From positions 1 to 46,766 of IMG/VR virus record IMGVR_UViG_3300036521_000012: 46,766 nucleotides of DNA; one strand, written 5' to 3'. The translations under genes and the position numbers were made by a program. This stretch comes from a virus. A model generated the notes under the pieces. That model saw only the letters and a list, made by a program, of their open reading frames with translations, made no database searches and was not told the origin of the DNA. Below, one piece after another: positions 14,204 to 22,959 of the stretch; the first letter of the stretch is position 1; each line of letters starts with the position of its first letter.

Positions 14204-14758
14204 ATGCTCCCCGCCCGCTTCGCCTTCATCGCCTCCATGACGCCGGTCGTCTGGCTCGCCAGGGCCATCGCCGAGCTGGGCGTTGCCGAGGTCTCCGGCG
14301 CCAAATCGAACCCGCGCATCATCGACTATCGCAAGCTCGGCAAGACGCCGCTGGGCGGCGACGATGGCGCGGTCCCGTGGTGCGCGATCTTCGTCAACGC
14401 GATGCTGGAGCGGGCCGGCGTGCCCGGCTCCGCCAGTGCCATGGCGCGCTCCTATGTGAAGCATCCCGCCTTCACGCGCCTCGCCGCGCCGATGATCGGC
14501 TGCATCGCCGTGAAGTCGTCCAACCGCGGCCCGGCCTCGGGCCATGTCGGTTTCTATGTCGGCGAGGACGGGCTCTTCGTCTATCTGCTCGGCGGCAACC
14601 AGAACGATTCCGTCAACATCTCGGCGTTCAAGAAGTCGGAGTTCGTCGGCTATTTCTGGCCGAAGGGCCAGGCCAACCCGGCGCCCCCCGGCGACAAGCC
14701 CTACCGCCTGCCCATGCCGACGCGTGCCGCCAAGGCCGCGTCCGTGCGCGAGGCCTGA
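14204..14758 (+). CDS. Endolysin, TIGR02594-type (NlpC/P60- or CHAP-like)
   Basis: The 184-aa protein has a papain-like peptidase pattern: 'GAVPWCAIFVNAML' with catalytic Cys60, and 'ASGHVGFYVGE' with His114. The C-terminus is 'GYFWPKGQ'. It should cut peptidoglycan peptide or amide bonds at lysis. There is no signal peptide of standard type, although the N-terminus (MLPARFAFIASMTPVVWLARAI) is hydrophobic and could be a weak anchor. It is the first gene of the lysis cassette, after hairpin 1, with GGAG upstream of the ATG. Confidence 0.85.
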   Translation: MLPARFAFIASMTPVVWLARAIAELGVAEVSGAKSNPRIIDYRKLGKTPLGGDDGAVPWCAIFVNAMLERAGVPGSASAMARSYVKHPAFTRLAAPMIGCIAVKSSNRGPASGHVGFYVGEDGLFVYLLGGNQNDSVNISAFKKSEFVGYFWPKGQANPAPPGDKPYRLPMPTRAAKAASVREA

Positions 14759-14761
14759 GCG

Positions 14762-14941
14762 ATGGGCGAGGCGAAGCGCCGGCGCTCCTTCCTGTCGGAC
14801 GCGCTGCGGGACGCGGCGGCCGACGATCGCCACGAGGGCCGCATCCTCCTGCCCTGGTGGCTGGTCGCGGTCCTGGTCGTCGCGGCGGGCCTCGCCATCT
14901 GGCTGTCGCCGGCCCGCGCGGCCTGGCTGACGGGCGGGTGA
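14762..14941 (+). CDS. Small single-span membrane protein (holin candidate), 59 aa
   Basis: The ORF begins 3 bases after the endolysin stop. A charged N-terminus (GEAKRRRSFLSDALRDAAADDRHEGR) is followed by one transmembrane helix (about residues 31-50, PWWLVAVLVVAAGLAIW). It lies between the endolysin and another membrane protein. Holin, antiholin or pinholin are all possible. Small size and a position in the cassette are the only support. Confidence 0.68.
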   Translation: MGEAKRRRSFLSDALRDAAADDRHEGRILLPWWLVAVLVVAAGLAIWLSPARAAWLTGG

Positions 14942-14945
14942 GCCG

Positions 14946-15203
14946 ATGGAGCTGATCAAGCCCAAGCGCAGCTTCTCGCGCAGCACTGTCATCGGCACGC
15001 TTGCACCGGCCTGGGCCGCGATCGCCTGGTCGATCCATGAGGGCGTCGCCATGGCGCAGGTGGTGGTGCCGCTGATGGTGGTGCTGATCGCCTCGGTCAT
15101 CGGCGTCTATCAGGGCATCGGCCATTTCGACCTGCGCAGCCAGCTCGGCGCCGGCGCCAGGCCCCGCCGCGCCCCGCGCGCGCCGCGGGCGGAGGGCGCC
15201 TGA
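14946..15203 (+). CDS. Holin-like membrane protein, 85 aa
   Basis: Two hydrophobic helices (about residues 14-30 and 36-55, VVVPLMVVLIASVIGVYQGIG) are followed by a basic tail rich in Arg and Pro. This fits the holin family seen in Mu-like phages of alphaproteobacteria. It starts 4 bases after the previous stop and its stop shares a base with the Rz start. It would form the pore that lets the endolysin reach the wall or depolarises the membrane. Confidence 0.72.
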   Translation: MELIKPKRSFSRSTVIGTLAPAWAAIAWSIHEGVAMAQVVVPLMVVLIASVIGVYQGIGHFDLRSQLGAGARPRRAPRAPRAEGA

Positions 15204-15580
15204 TGCTGGACCTGGCGACCCGTCACGGGAAGCCGCTCGCCGTCCTCTTCGCCGGCCTGGCGCTGCTGGCGCTGGCCGCCTTCGGCTTCTGGCGCGGCAT
15301 GGCCGCCATCGACGCCCTGGAGGCGCGCGCGGCGGCCGCGGCCAAAGCCGAGCGCGACGCGCATTGGCGCGCCGAGATCGCCGCCTCCAATGCGGCCGTG
15401 GCCGAGGCGAAGGCTGCGCAGGCGGTGGCCGCGATGACGGCCGAGGCCGCGATCCGCGCCGCCGAGGCGCAGTTTCAAACCGAGTTGAACGAGCTGGAGA
15501 CCCGCAATGCAGCGCTTCCTGACGGCGATCGCCGGGGTCTTGGGCGCGATCGCGTCCGGCTGCTCAACGGCGCCCGGTGA
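15203..15580 (+). CDS. Rz-like i-spanin
   Basis: An N-terminal transmembrane helix (about residues 12-30, AVLFAGLALLALAAFGFW) precedes a long alanine-rich periplasmic coiled coil (about residues 37-105, LEARAAAAAKAERDAHW to ELNELETRN). This is the usual i-spanin layout. With Rz1, whose gene starts inside it in another frame, it would fuse inner and outer membranes at the last step of lysis. Confidence 0.82.
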   Translation: MLDLATRHGKPLAVLFAGLALLALAAFGFWRGMAAIDALEARAAAAAKAERDAHWRAEIAASNAAVAEAKAAQAVAAMTAEAAIRAAEAQFQTELNELETRNAALPDGDRRGLGRDRVRLLNGAR

Positions 15581-15788
15581 GCCGGAGCCGACCGTGCGCA
15601 CGGAACTGATCTTGCCCGTGGCACCGGCCACGGCCCGCCAGCCCTGTCCGGCGCCGGTGACGCTGCCCGACCGGGACATCACCGAAGCCGAAGCCACCGG
15701 GTTCTGGGGCCGCGACCGCGCGGCCTTGCGCCAATGCGAGAGCCGCCGCGCCGCTGCGATCGCCGCCATCGATGGGACGACGCCGTGA
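15507..15788 (+). CDS. Rz1-like o-spanin lipoprotein
   Basis: The gene overlaps Rz by 74 bases in a different frame and then extends past it. The N-terminus is a lipoprotein signal with lipobox 'AIASGC' (Cys at about residue 19), followed by a Pro-rich stretch (APGEPEPTVRTELILPVAP). The C-terminal part (WGRDRAALRQCESRRAA) resembles the extension seen in several Rz1-type proteins. It is much longer than lambda Rz1. Together with Rz it completes the spanin pair. Confidence 0.82.
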   Translation: MQRFLTAIAGVLGAIASGCSTAPGEPEPTVRTELILPVAPATARQPCPAPVTLPDRDITEAEATGFWGRDRAALRQCESRRAAAIAAIDGTTP

Positions 15789-16141
15789 CGGATGTGATGG
15801 GATTTCTGCAGCAGTACGGCACCATCCTCGTGCTGGTGAGCCAGGTCGCCGTCGTGCTGATCGGCACGAAGTTCGTCACGCGGACGGATCATCAGAGCGC
15901 GGTCGCCTCGCTCGACGGCAAGTTCAACCGCGCCATGGAGAAGATCGACAGGGTCGAGGACCGCGTGGCGCAGCTGGAGAGCGAGTTCCGGCATCTGCCC
16001 GACCGCAGCTCCGTCCACACCATCCAGCTCTCGCTCTCGGATCTGAAGGGCGAGCTGAAGGCCATGGGCGAGCAGCTCAAGCCCGTGGCCGCGATCTCCG
16101 AGCGGCTGCAGGAATTCCTTCTGGAGCAGGCCCGCAAATGA
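15785..16141 (+). CDS. DUF2730 protein (Mu gp25-like)
   Basis: The GTG start at 15785 overlaps the Rz1 stop. The 118-aa protein has one N-terminal transmembrane helix (about residues 8-27, QYGTILVLVSQVAVVLIGTKF), followed by a coiled coil (about residues 39-100, LDGKFNRAMEKIDRVEDRVAQLESEF). This is the DUF2730 pattern, located between lysis and packaging genes in Mu-like phages. Function unknown; it may be a membrane-linked packaging accessory. Confidence 0.85.
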   Translation: MTDVMGFLQQYGTILVLVSQVAVVLIGTKFVTRTDHQSAVASLDGKFNRAMEKIDRVEDRVAQLESEFRHLPDRSSVHTIQLSLSDLKGELKAMGEQLKPVAAISERLQEFLLEQARK

Positions 16142-16437
16142 GCTTCGACCGCATCATCCGAGAGGAGGCCCGCCTCGTCATCCTGCGGGCGCTGGAGGAG
16201 CAGCCCGACGGGCGGCTCAATTCCGAGCTGCTGCGCCTGACGCTGGAAAGCTACGGCATCACCAAGTCGCGCGACTGGGTCCATGACGAGCTGTCCTGGC
16301 TGCGCGAGATGGGGGCGGTCACGGTCCTGGTCGCCGGCACGGTGCGCGTCGCCGCGATCACCGCCAAGGGCGCGGATCATGTCGGCCGCCGCACGATCGT
16401 CGAGGGCATCAAGCGTCCGTCCCGGCCGGAGGCGTGA
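16138..16437 (+). CDS. Mu gp26-like winged-helix protein, VpaChn25-type
   Basis: The 99-aa protein reads as a winged helix: 'IIREEARLVILRALEEQPDGRLNSELLRLTLESYGITKSRDWVHDELSWLREMGAVTVL', with a wing (VRVAAITAKG) near the end. It sits between gp25 and gp27 homologues, as in Mu. It overlaps the upstream stop by 4 bases. It may be the small terminase-related DNA-binding component; the exact role is not established. Confidence 0.8.
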   Translation: MSFDRIIREEARLVILRALEEQPDGRLNSELLRLTLESYGITKSRDWVHDELSWLREMGAVTVLVAGTVRVAAITAKGADHVGRRTIVEGIKRPSRPEA

Positions 16438-16440
16438 GCG

Positions 16441-17019
16441 ATGGCACCGGGCAAGCGCGGCAGGCTCTCCTCGCTCGATCTCCTCCCGCCCGAGGCCGAG
16501 GACGATGTGGCCTGGGCCTTCGAGCAGCTGCGCGCGCGCAAGCAGACGCAGGAAGACATCCGCGAGCAGTTCAATCTCCGGCTGCGGATGAAGGGGCTGG
16601 AGCCGATCTCGCCCTCGGCCTTCAACCGCGCCGCGGTGCGCACCGCCCGCACCGCCCACCGGCTGGGCGAGGTCGGGCAGATCGCGGCCGCACTCGCCGC
16701 CAAGAACGAGGACCAGGGCAACAACGACCTGACCATCCTGGTCTCCGACACGCTGAAGACGATCATCTTCGAGATGACCGAGAACGCCGGCCAGCTGAAG
16801 GCGACGCCGCTGATGGCGGAGATGGTCGCCAATCTCAGCACCGCACTCGCCGGCGCCGAGCGGGCCAAGAAGATCTCCTTCGACAACCGCGTCATGGCGC
16901 ACAAGCACTTCCAGAAGCAGGTCGAGGCGGCGATCGAGAAGGTCGAGGCCCTGAAGGGGCTGTCGCGCGAGGCCAAGGAAGCCTTCAAGCGCGAGCTGTT
17001 CGGGGTGCGCGATGGCTGA
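16441..17019 (+). CDS. DUF3486 protein (Mu gp27-like, small-terminase candidate)
   Basis: The 192-aa protein begins 'KRGRLSSLDLLPPEAEDDVAWAFEQLRARKQTQEDI', the common DUF3486 opening with an HTH-like segment, and ends with a helical region. The family is placed next to the large terminase in Mu-like phages and is considered the small terminase subunit. It overlaps the terminase start by 8 bases. Confidence 0.88.
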   Translation: MAPGKRGRLSSLDLLPPEAEDDVAWAFEQLRARKQTQEDIREQFNLRLRMKGLEPISPSAFNRAAVRTARTAHRLGEVGQIAAALAAKNEDQGNNDLTILVSDTLKTIIFEMTENAGQLKATPLMAEMVANLSTALAGAERAKKISFDNRVMAHKHFQKQVEAAIEKVEALKGLSREAKEAFKRELFGVRDG

Positions 17020-18655
17020 GGCTGCGGCCACCGATCGGCCGACGCGGGACCGCTGGGTCGAACTGCGCCGCGCGAGCGGGCGAGCCACCCCGGCCGACTG
17101 GCGCGAGACGCCGGCGCTGCTCGCCTACCAGGCCGAGATCGCCCGGCAATGCGAGCGTCACGACGTCGTCGTGGTCGAGAAGAGCCGGCGCACCGGCGCC
17201 ACCTGGGGCGCGGCGGCCGACGCCGTCCTGCGCTCGGCCTCCGCCCGCAACAATGGCGGCATGGACACGCTCTACATGGGCACCAGCCACGACATGGCGA
17301 AGGAGTTCATCGACGCCGCCGCCATGTGGGCCAAGCTCTTCGAGAAGGTGGTGGTCGCGACCGGCGACATCATCTTCGACGACGGCTCGGAGAAGGGCAT
17401 CCAGGCGCTGAAGATCGACTTCGCCTCGGGCTTCTCGATCGTGGCGCTCTCGTCGAAGCCGCGCAGCTTACGCGGCCGGCAGGGGTTCGCCATCCTCGAC
17501 GAGGCCGCCTTCGTCGACAATCTCGCCGAGCTGATCAAGGCCGCCATGGCCTTCCTGATCTGGGGCGGCAAGGTGCTGGTGATCTCGACGCATAACGGCG
17601 CCGACAACCCCTTCAACGGCCTGGTCACCGACATCCGCGCCGGGCGCCTGCGCTACGGCCTGGTCCGCTTCGACCTGGACGACGCGCTGCGCGACGGGCT
17701 GTTCGAGCGCATCTGCCTGATCAACGCCCACAAGCACGGCGACTGGTCGCCGGAGAAGGAGGCCGACTGGCGCGAGGATCTGATCGGGAAGTACGGCGAC
17801 GGCGCCGACGAGGAGCTCTACTGCATCCCGAGCCAGGGCTCCGGCGCCTGGCTGCCCGGCCCGCTGATCGAGGCGCGCATGCACGACGCGCCGGTGCTGC
17901 GCCTCGCCTTCCCGCCGAGCTTCACGATGGAGCCGGAAGCGCGCCGGCGCGACGAGGTCCGGCGCTGGATCGAGGACGCGCTGGCGCCGGTGATGGAGGC
18001 GACGATCGACGCCGCCCTTCAGTCGGGCTTCGGCATGGACGTCGGCCGCTATCGCGACCTCTCGGTGCTGTGCCCGATGCAGATGACGCGGACGCTGCGC
18101 CGCGTCGTGCCCTTCCTGGTCGAGCTGGCGCGCGTGCCCTTCCAGCAGCAGGAGCAGATCCGCGACGCGATCGTCCGCGGCCTGCCGCGCTTCATCGGCG
18201 GCCGGATCGACGCCACCGGCCTCGGCGCCAGCCTCGCGGAATCGGGCACCCAGCGATTCGGCGAGGCGATGGTCGGCGTAAAGTTCTCGACCGAATGGTA
18301 CCGGGTCGAGATGCCGCCGCTGAAGGCCGCCTTCGAGGACGACATGATCTCGATCCCGCGCGACGCCGAGGTCGCCGCGGATCTGCGCGCCTTCAAGGTG
18401 GTCAAGGGCATCGCGACCCTGCCGGCCCTGCGCACTTCCAGCGCCACTGGGGGCACCCGACACGGCGATGCCGGGATCGCGATCGCGCTGGCCTACTCCG
18501 CCACGCGGATGCCCTTCGTGCCCTACAGCTACGAGGCCGTCACCGGTGCCGGCCCCGGCGACGCGATCGACGGCCCGCGCGGCTTCGGTTCCCGCGACCA
18601 TGACGACGACGCCGGCGGGCGATCCGCAGCCGGCCTGCGCGGAGGAATCTTCTGA
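17012..18655 (+). CDS. Terminase large subunit (Mu gp28-like)
   Basis: The 547-aa packaging motor shows a Walker A-like motif SRRTGATW (residues 58-65) and Walker B FAILDEAA (residues 159-166), followed by a 'VLVISTHNG' coupling motif. The C-terminal nuclease region includes 'GFGMDVGRYRDLSVL'. It pumps DNA into the capsid and cuts host-flanked phage DNA by a headful mechanism, as in Mu. The stop overlaps the portal start. Confidence 0.93.
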   Translation: MAEAAATDRPTRDRWVELRRASGRATPADWRETPALLAYQAEIARQCERHDVVVVEKSRRTGATWGAAADAVLRSASARNNGGMDTLYMGTSHDMAKEFIDAAAMWAKLFEKVVVATGDIIFDDGSEKGIQALKIDFASGFSIVALSSKPRSLRGRQGFAILDEAAFVDNLAELIKAAMAFLIWGGKVLVISTHNGADNPFNGLVTDIRAGRLRYGLVRFDLDDALRDGLFERICLINAHKHGDWSPEKEADWREDLIGKYGDGADEELYCIPSQGSGAWLPGPLIEARMHDAPVLRLAFPPSFTMEPEARRRDEVRRWIEDALAPVMEATIDAALQSGFGMDVGRYRDLSVLCPMQMTRTLRRVVPFLVELARVPFQQQEQIRDAIVRGLPRFIGGRIDATGLGASLAESGTQRFGEAMVGVKFSTEWYRVEMPPLKAAFEDDMISIPRDAEVAADLRAFKVVKGIATLPALRTSSATGGTRHGDAGIAIALAYSATRMPFVPYSYEAVTGAGPGDAIDGPRGFGSRDHDDDAGGRSAAGLRGGIF

Positions 18656-20295
18656 TGGCCAGGCTGTCGCGCATTCTCGGCCCCGATGGCGAGCGCATCG
18701 ATCTCGACGAGCTGTTCGGCGAGCCCAAGGCCGGGCCGACGCTGACCGGCGTCCGCTCGCCGCTTTCGGGCTTCCCGGCCGACGGCCTGACGCCGGCGCG
18801 GCTCGCCGCGATCCACCGCGCCGCCGCCCAGGGCGACCCGCTCGCCTGGCTGGAGCTGGCCGAGGACATCGAGGAGCGCGACGCCCATTACACCGCCGTG
18901 CTCGGCACCCGCCGCCGCCAGGTCGCGCAGCTGCCGGTGACGATCGAATCGGCGAGCGACGATGCCGAGCATGTCCGCCATGCCGACTTCCTGCGCGACT
19001 GGCTGAAGGAGGGCGTGCTCGACGAGGCGCTGTTCGATCTGCTCGACGCGATCGGCAAGGGCTTCTCCGTGATGGAGATCATGTGGGATCCGACGCCCGA
19101 GGCGGTGCTGCCCCGATGCCTGGAGTTCCGGCCGCAGCGCTGGTTCACCTTCGATCCGATCGACGGCGAGACGGTGGTGCTGCAGGAGGGCGTGACGCGC
19201 GAGCCGCTGTCGAACCATAAATTCGTCGTCCACAAGCACCGGGCCAAGTCCGGCCTGACCATTCGGTCGGGCCTGTCGCGCATCGCCTCCTGGGCCTGGA
19301 TGATGAAGGCCTTCACCAGCCGGGACTGGGCGATCTTCACCCAGAACTACGGCATGCCGACCCGCGTCGGGAAATTCGATCGCGCGGCCTCCGATGCCGA
19401 CAAGGCCGTGCTCTGGCGCGCGGTCGCCAACATCGCCGGCGACTGCGCCGCCATCATCCCCAAGGAGATGGAGATCGAGTTCATCTCGGTCGACAAGGGC
19501 ACGGGCTCGCCCGGCCAGCTCTACGAGATGCGTTGCGACTGGCTCGACCGCCAGATCTCCAAGGCCGTGCTCGGGCAGACCACGACGACCGACGCCGTCT
19601 CCGGCGGCCATGCGGTGGCCCAGGAGCACCGCCTCGTCCAGGAGGACATCGAGCGCGCCGATGCCAAGCTGGTCTCGACGACGCTGACCCGCCAGCTCGT
19701 GCCGCTGCTGATCGCGCTCAACTTCGGGCCCCAGGCCAAATATCCCCGCCTGATGATCGGCCGGCCCGACGAGGTGCCGCTGAAGGACGTCGTCGACGCG
19801 CTGGACAAGCTCGGGCAGCAGGGCCTCTCGATCGAGACCAGCGAGCTGCGCGACCGGCTGGGCTTCTCCGAACCCGCGCCCGATGCGGACGTCATCGGCG
19901 GCCGCCCGCCGCCGCCCGCGCCCCCTGTCGTGTCGCCGGCCGGCCTGCCGACGCTGCCGGGCCGGTCCGCGCTGCCGGCCGCCGGCGGGCTCGACCAGCT
20001 GCGCCACCTCGTCTCGCGCCATGCCAGCGCGCCGGAGCCCGACCTGGTCGAGGGCTTGACGGAGGCTTTGGCGCTGGACGCCGCCGGCGCGATGGCCGGA
20101 ATGACCGCGCAGATCCGCGCCGCGTTCGATGCGGCCTCCGACCTCGCCGACCTGGCCGACCGGCTTTCGCGGATGAGCCTGGATCCGAAGGCCCTGGCGG
20201 AGGCGATGGGCCGCGGTCTCGCGCTCGCCCATCTCAGCGGCCGGGCGGCCCTTCTCGGCGAGATCGGCGGCGGTGGCGATGATCGGCGCAGCTAG
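18655..20295 (+). CDS. Portal protein, DUF935 family (Mu gp29-like)
   Basis: The 546-aa protein has the DUF935 hallmarks: 'DIEERDAHYTAVLGTRRRQVAQLPVTI', 'VMEIMWD', 'HKHRAKSGLTIRSGLSRIASWAWMMKAFTSRDWAIFTQNYGMPTRVGKFD' (split over about residues 195-245) and 'GQTTTTDA..GGHAVAQEH'. It forms the dodecameric DNA entry ring. The C-terminal region after residue 420 is Pro- and Ala-rich. The frame stops at 20295, slightly before the usual junction with gp30; see the next entry. Confidence 0.92.
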   Translation: MARLSRILGPDGERIDLDELFGEPKAGPTLTGVRSPLSGFPADGLTPARLAAIHRAAAQGDPLAWLELAEDIEERDAHYTAVLGTRRRQVAQLPVTIESASDDAEHVRHADFLRDWLKEGVLDEALFDLLDAIGKGFSVMEIMWDPTPEAVLPRCLEFRPQRWFTFDPIDGETVVLQEGVTREPLSNHKFVVHKHRAKSGLTIRSGLSRIASWAWMMKAFTSRDWAIFTQNYGMPTRVGKFDRAASDADKAVLWRAVANIAGDCAAIIPKEMEIEFISVDKGTGSPGQLYEMRCDWLDRQISKAVLGQTTTTDAVSGGHAVAQEHRLVQEDIERADAKLVSTTLTRQLVPLLIALNFGPQAKYPRLMIGRPDEVPLKDVVDALDKLGQQGLSIETSELRDRLGFSEPAPDADVIGGRPPPPAPPVVSPAGLPTLPGRSALPAAGGLDQLRHLVSRHASAPEPDLVEGLTEALALDAAGAMAGMTAQIRAAFDAASDLADLADRLSRMSLDPKALAEAMGRGLALAHLSGRAALLGEIGGGGDDRRS

Positions 20296-20451
20296 CAGGA
20301 GAGCAACGGGTCGACATCGCCTCGCTGGCGCGCTCCCGCCGTTTGAAAAACGGTTTCAAGGAATTTTCCGGGGCACAGGGGCCGCCGCCGTTGCCGGGCC
20401 TGTACGGGCATCTGTGGGCCTCGGCCGACAGCCGCGATCGGGAGCGCCCGC
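20296..20451 (+). other. Gap between portal and minor head gene, coding-like
   Basis: No complete gene of normal size fills these 156 bases. One frame reads open through into the next gene with 'EQRVDIASLARSRRLKNG', which looks like a portal-type C-terminal segment. A different frame gives 'PPFEKRFQGIFRG', resembling the start of gp30-type proteins. This may be a frameshifted remnant of a longer portal or a partial duplication of gp30's N-terminus. Confidence 0.35.
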
Positions 20452-21180
20452 ATGAGCGATTTCGCGACCGTCACCCGCGCGCTCGATCTGCCCTTCGATG
20501 AGGCGATCGCCTTTCTGCGCGACAAGCTCTCGGTCACCTCCACGGGCTGGACCGACATCTGGCAGAAGGCCAACGCCAAGGCCTTCACCGTCGCCGGCGC
20601 CACGACCGATGCGCTGGTCGAGGATTTCCGGCGCGAGGTGATGCGGGCGCTCGAGTCCGGCACCACCCTGGCCGAGTTCCGCCAGGGCTTCGACGAGATC
20701 GTCCGCAAACATGGCTGGGAGCATGTCGGCAAGCCGGGCTGGCGCGCGCGAGTGATCTACGAGACCAACCTCTCCATGGCCTATTCGGCCGGGCGCTATG
20801 TCCAGCAGACCGAACCCGAGACGCTGCTCGCCTTCCCCTACTGGCAATATGTCCATTCGGGCGCCCGCCACCCGCGCAAGCAGCACCTCGCCTGGAACGG
20901 CCTGGTGCTGCGGGCCGACGACCCGTTCTGGGACTGGGCCTATCCGCCCAATGGCTGGGGCTGCGGCTGCCGCGTCCGGCCGGTCTCGGAAAGCGGGATG
21001 CGCCGCCAGGGCCGAGCTGCGACGGATGTGGCCCCAGAGCGGATCGAGACGACGACGGTCAACAAGCGCACTGGCGAGGTGCTGAAAGGAAGCGAGGGCG
21101 TCGATCCCGGCTTCGACTACAATCCCGGCAAGGCCTGGCGCGAGCAGCCGGCGGCCTCCGTGCCCGGCCTCGAGTCGTGA
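20452..21180 (+). CDS. Minor head protein (Mu gp30-like, SPP1 gp7 family)
   Basis: The 242-aa protein carries the head morphogenesis domain with 'WRARVIYETNLSMAYSAGRYVQ' and 'PYWQYVHSGARHPRKQHLAWNGLVLRADDPFWDWAYPPNGWGCGCRV', the conserved Cys-rich motif of the family (spread over about residues 137-185). The N-terminus 'LDLPFDEAIAFLRDKLSVTSTGWTDIWQ' matches gp30 starts. It is a minor capsid or injected protein. GGGAGCG precedes the start. Confidence 0.9.
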   Translation: MSDFATVTRALDLPFDEAIAFLRDKLSVTSTGWTDIWQKANAKAFTVAGATTDALVEDFRREVMRALESGTTLAEFRQGFDEIVRKHGWEHVGKPGWRARVIYETNLSMAYSAGRYVQQTEPETLLAFPYWQYVHSGARHPRKQHLAWNGLVLRADDPFWDWAYPPNGWGCGCRVRPVSESGMRRQGRAATDVAPERIETTTVNKRTGEVLKGSEGVDPGFDYNPGKAWREQPAASVPGLES

Positions 21181-21184
21181 CCGC

Positions 21185-21724
21185 ATGAGCGGCGCCGTCC
21201 TGATCACCCGCATGGACTGGAGCGAGGCGCTGGCCGCCTTCGGCCGGCTGGAGCAGGCGATCGCCGACCCGACGCCGGTGATGCGCGCGGTCGGCACCGG
21301 CCTCGTCGCCTCGACGCAGGACCGGATGGATGCCGGCCAGGACCCGGACGGCGCGGCCTGGGCGGCGCTCAACCCGGCCTATGCCGCGGGCAAACGCGGC
21401 CCTGGCATCCTGCGCGAAAGCGGCATGCGCGGCGGCCTGCAGGGCTCGATCACGCATCGGGCCGCGCGCGACCAGGTCGAGGTCGGCACCAACAAGATCT
21501 ACGGCGCCATCCACCAGTTCGGCGGCGTCATCCGCGCCAAGGCCGGCGGCAAGCTCGCCTTCAGGATGGGCGGCCGGCTGATCCGGACATCCTCGGTCAC
21601 CATTCCGGCGCGGCCCTATCTCGGGATCTCGGCCGATGACAGGGTGATGATCCTGGAGGTGGTCGAGGGCGCCCTTGATCGGGCGCTGGGTTCCGGGGCA
21701 TCATCGGTCACCCGCCCGCGCTGA
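21185..21724 (+). CDS. Virion morphogenesis protein (Mu gpG-like)
   Basis: The 179-aa protein has family landmarks: 'TQDRMDAGQDPDGAAWAALNPAYAAGK', 'ILRESGMRGGLQGSITH', 'IYGAIHQFGGVIRAK' and 'IPARPYLGISADD'. gpG-type proteins act in head-tail joining or tail completion in Mu. It starts 4 bases after gp30. It is followed by hairpin 2, so it is the last gene of the first late block. Confidence 0.9.
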   Translation: MSGAVLITRMDWSEALAAFGRLEQAIADPTPVMRAVGTGLVASTQDRMDAGQDPDGAAWAALNPAYAAGKRGPGILRESGMRGGLQGSITHRAARDQVEVGTNKIYGAIHQFGGVIRAKAGGKLAFRMGGRLIRTSSVTIPARPYLGISADDRVMILEVVEGALDRALGSGASSVTRPR

Positions 21725-21767
21725 TCCGCGCCGCCGGCGCTTCCCTCCCGACGCATTCCCGCAGCTG

Positions 21768-21787
21768 AGGCCCCGAGTTCGGGGCCT
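21768..21787 (+). terminator. Late-boundary hairpin 2
   Basis: AGGCCCCGA and TCGGGGCCT around GT form the same stem as at 14107, again after TG and followed by CTGTCT. It lies 36 bases upstream of the gene I start. A second small stem (CCCGCC/GGCGGG) follows right before the ATG. The position matches the Mu late-promoter site for gene I. Confidence 0.7.
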
Positions 21788-21822
21788 GTCTCGTCGTGGC
21801 CGCTCCCGCCAGATTGGCGGGG

Positions 21823-22917
21823 ATGACGACGTATTCCTCCCTTCACTTCCAGATCCCGGCCGGCGGTGTTCCCGAGTGGATCCACCTGACGCCGGCCGGG
21901 ACTTTTTCCGGAGCGGACGGGCGCGGGCCCTTCACGCTGAAGGATGCGGGCGACGTCATCAAAGCCTCGATGGAGGCCGGTCGCCTGGCGATCGACGAGA
22001 ACCACGCCATCGACGTCGCCGGGCCGAAGGGCCAGCCCTCGCCGGCGCGCGGCTGGATCGTCGAGATCCAGGCCCGCGACGACGGCCTCTGGGGCCGCGT
22101 CGAATGGACGACCTCGGGCCGCGCCCTGATCGAGGACAAGGCCTATCGCGGGATCTCGCCCGTCTTCGTCTCCACCAAGGAAGGCGGCCAGGTCGTCAAG
22201 CTGCTGCGCGCGGCGCTGACCAACGACCCCAACCTCACCCTCACCACGCTGCACAACCGGAGCGATGTCATGGATTTCAACGCCAAGCTGCGCCAGGCGC
22301 TCGGCCTCCCTGTCGATGCCGCCGAGGACGCGGTGCTGACCTCGGTTTCGGCGCACGCGCTCGCCGGCGGCACGCTGGGCAAGGTCTCGGCCGCGCTCGG
22401 CCTGGCCGCGGACGCCAAGGCCGACGACATCGTCACCGGCGCCACCGCCAAGGCCGCCGACGCCGGCAAGCTCACCGCCATCACCGCGCATTTCCAGAAG
22501 GCCGGGCTCGATCTCGCCAAGCTGACGCCCTCCGAGCTGGAGACCCATCTCCAGGCCCGCGGCACCAGCGAAACCGAGCTGCGCCAGACCGTCGTCTCGC
22601 TGCAGTCGCGGCTCGACACGCTGACGCTGGCCCAGGCGAAGGAGAAGGCGGAGGCCTTCGTCGATGGCGCCATCCGCGCCGGCAAGCCGATCCGAGCGCT
22701 GCGCGACCACTACATCGGTCAGCACCAGAAGGACGCGACCCGCGTCGAGACCGAGATCAACGCCATGGTCTCGGTCAATGCCGGCGGCATCGTCCGGCCG
22801 CCCAAGGCCGATGGCCAGGCGCTCGATGCCGACGAGATCGCCGTCGTCGAGGCCATGGGCCTCGATCCCAAGAAGTTCGCCGAAACCAAGGCCGGGCTGG
22901 AGAAGGTCCAGGGCTGA
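21823..22917 (+). CDS. I: Protease/scaffold protein (Mu gpI-like)
   Basis: The start at 21823 follows GGCGGGG; a start 27 bases earlier is possible. The 364-aa protein has an N-terminal protease region with 'AIDENHAIDVAGPKG' (catalytic-type His/Asp context), 'ARGWIVEI', 'GLWGRVEWT' and 'YRGISPVF'. The C-terminal half is helical scaffold. In Mu the C-terminal part is also made separately from an internal start as scaffold Z; the internal ATG at codon 150 (MDFNAKLRQALGL, near 22270) would give such a product. It guides head assembly and then cleaves the scaffold. Confidence 0.9.
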   Translation: MTTYSSLHFQIPAGGVPEWIHLTPAGTFSGADGRGPFTLKDAGDVIKASMEAGRLAIDENHAIDVAGPKGQPSPARGWIVEIQARDDGLWGRVEWTTSGRALIEDKAYRGISPVFVSTKEGGQVVKLLRAALTNDPNLTLTTLHNRSDVMDFNAKLRQALGLPVDAAEDAVLTSVSAHALAGGTLGKVSAALGLAADAKADDIVTGATAKAADAGKLTAITAHFQKAGLDLAKLTPSELETHLQARGTSETELRQTVVSLQSRLDTLTLAQAKEKAEAFVDGAIRAGKPIRALRDHYIGQHQKDATRVETEINAMVSVNAGGIVRPPKADGQALDADEIAVVEAMGLDPKKFAETKAGLEKVQG

Positions 22918-22959
22918 GGCCCGTCGACCGACCCACCGCGCCGCAACGGAGATCCGACC

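Noticed and set aside
18529-20232. A 567-aa minus-strand frame opposite the portal gene
   Set aside because: It is a shadow of the DUF935 gene with skewed composition and no family features.
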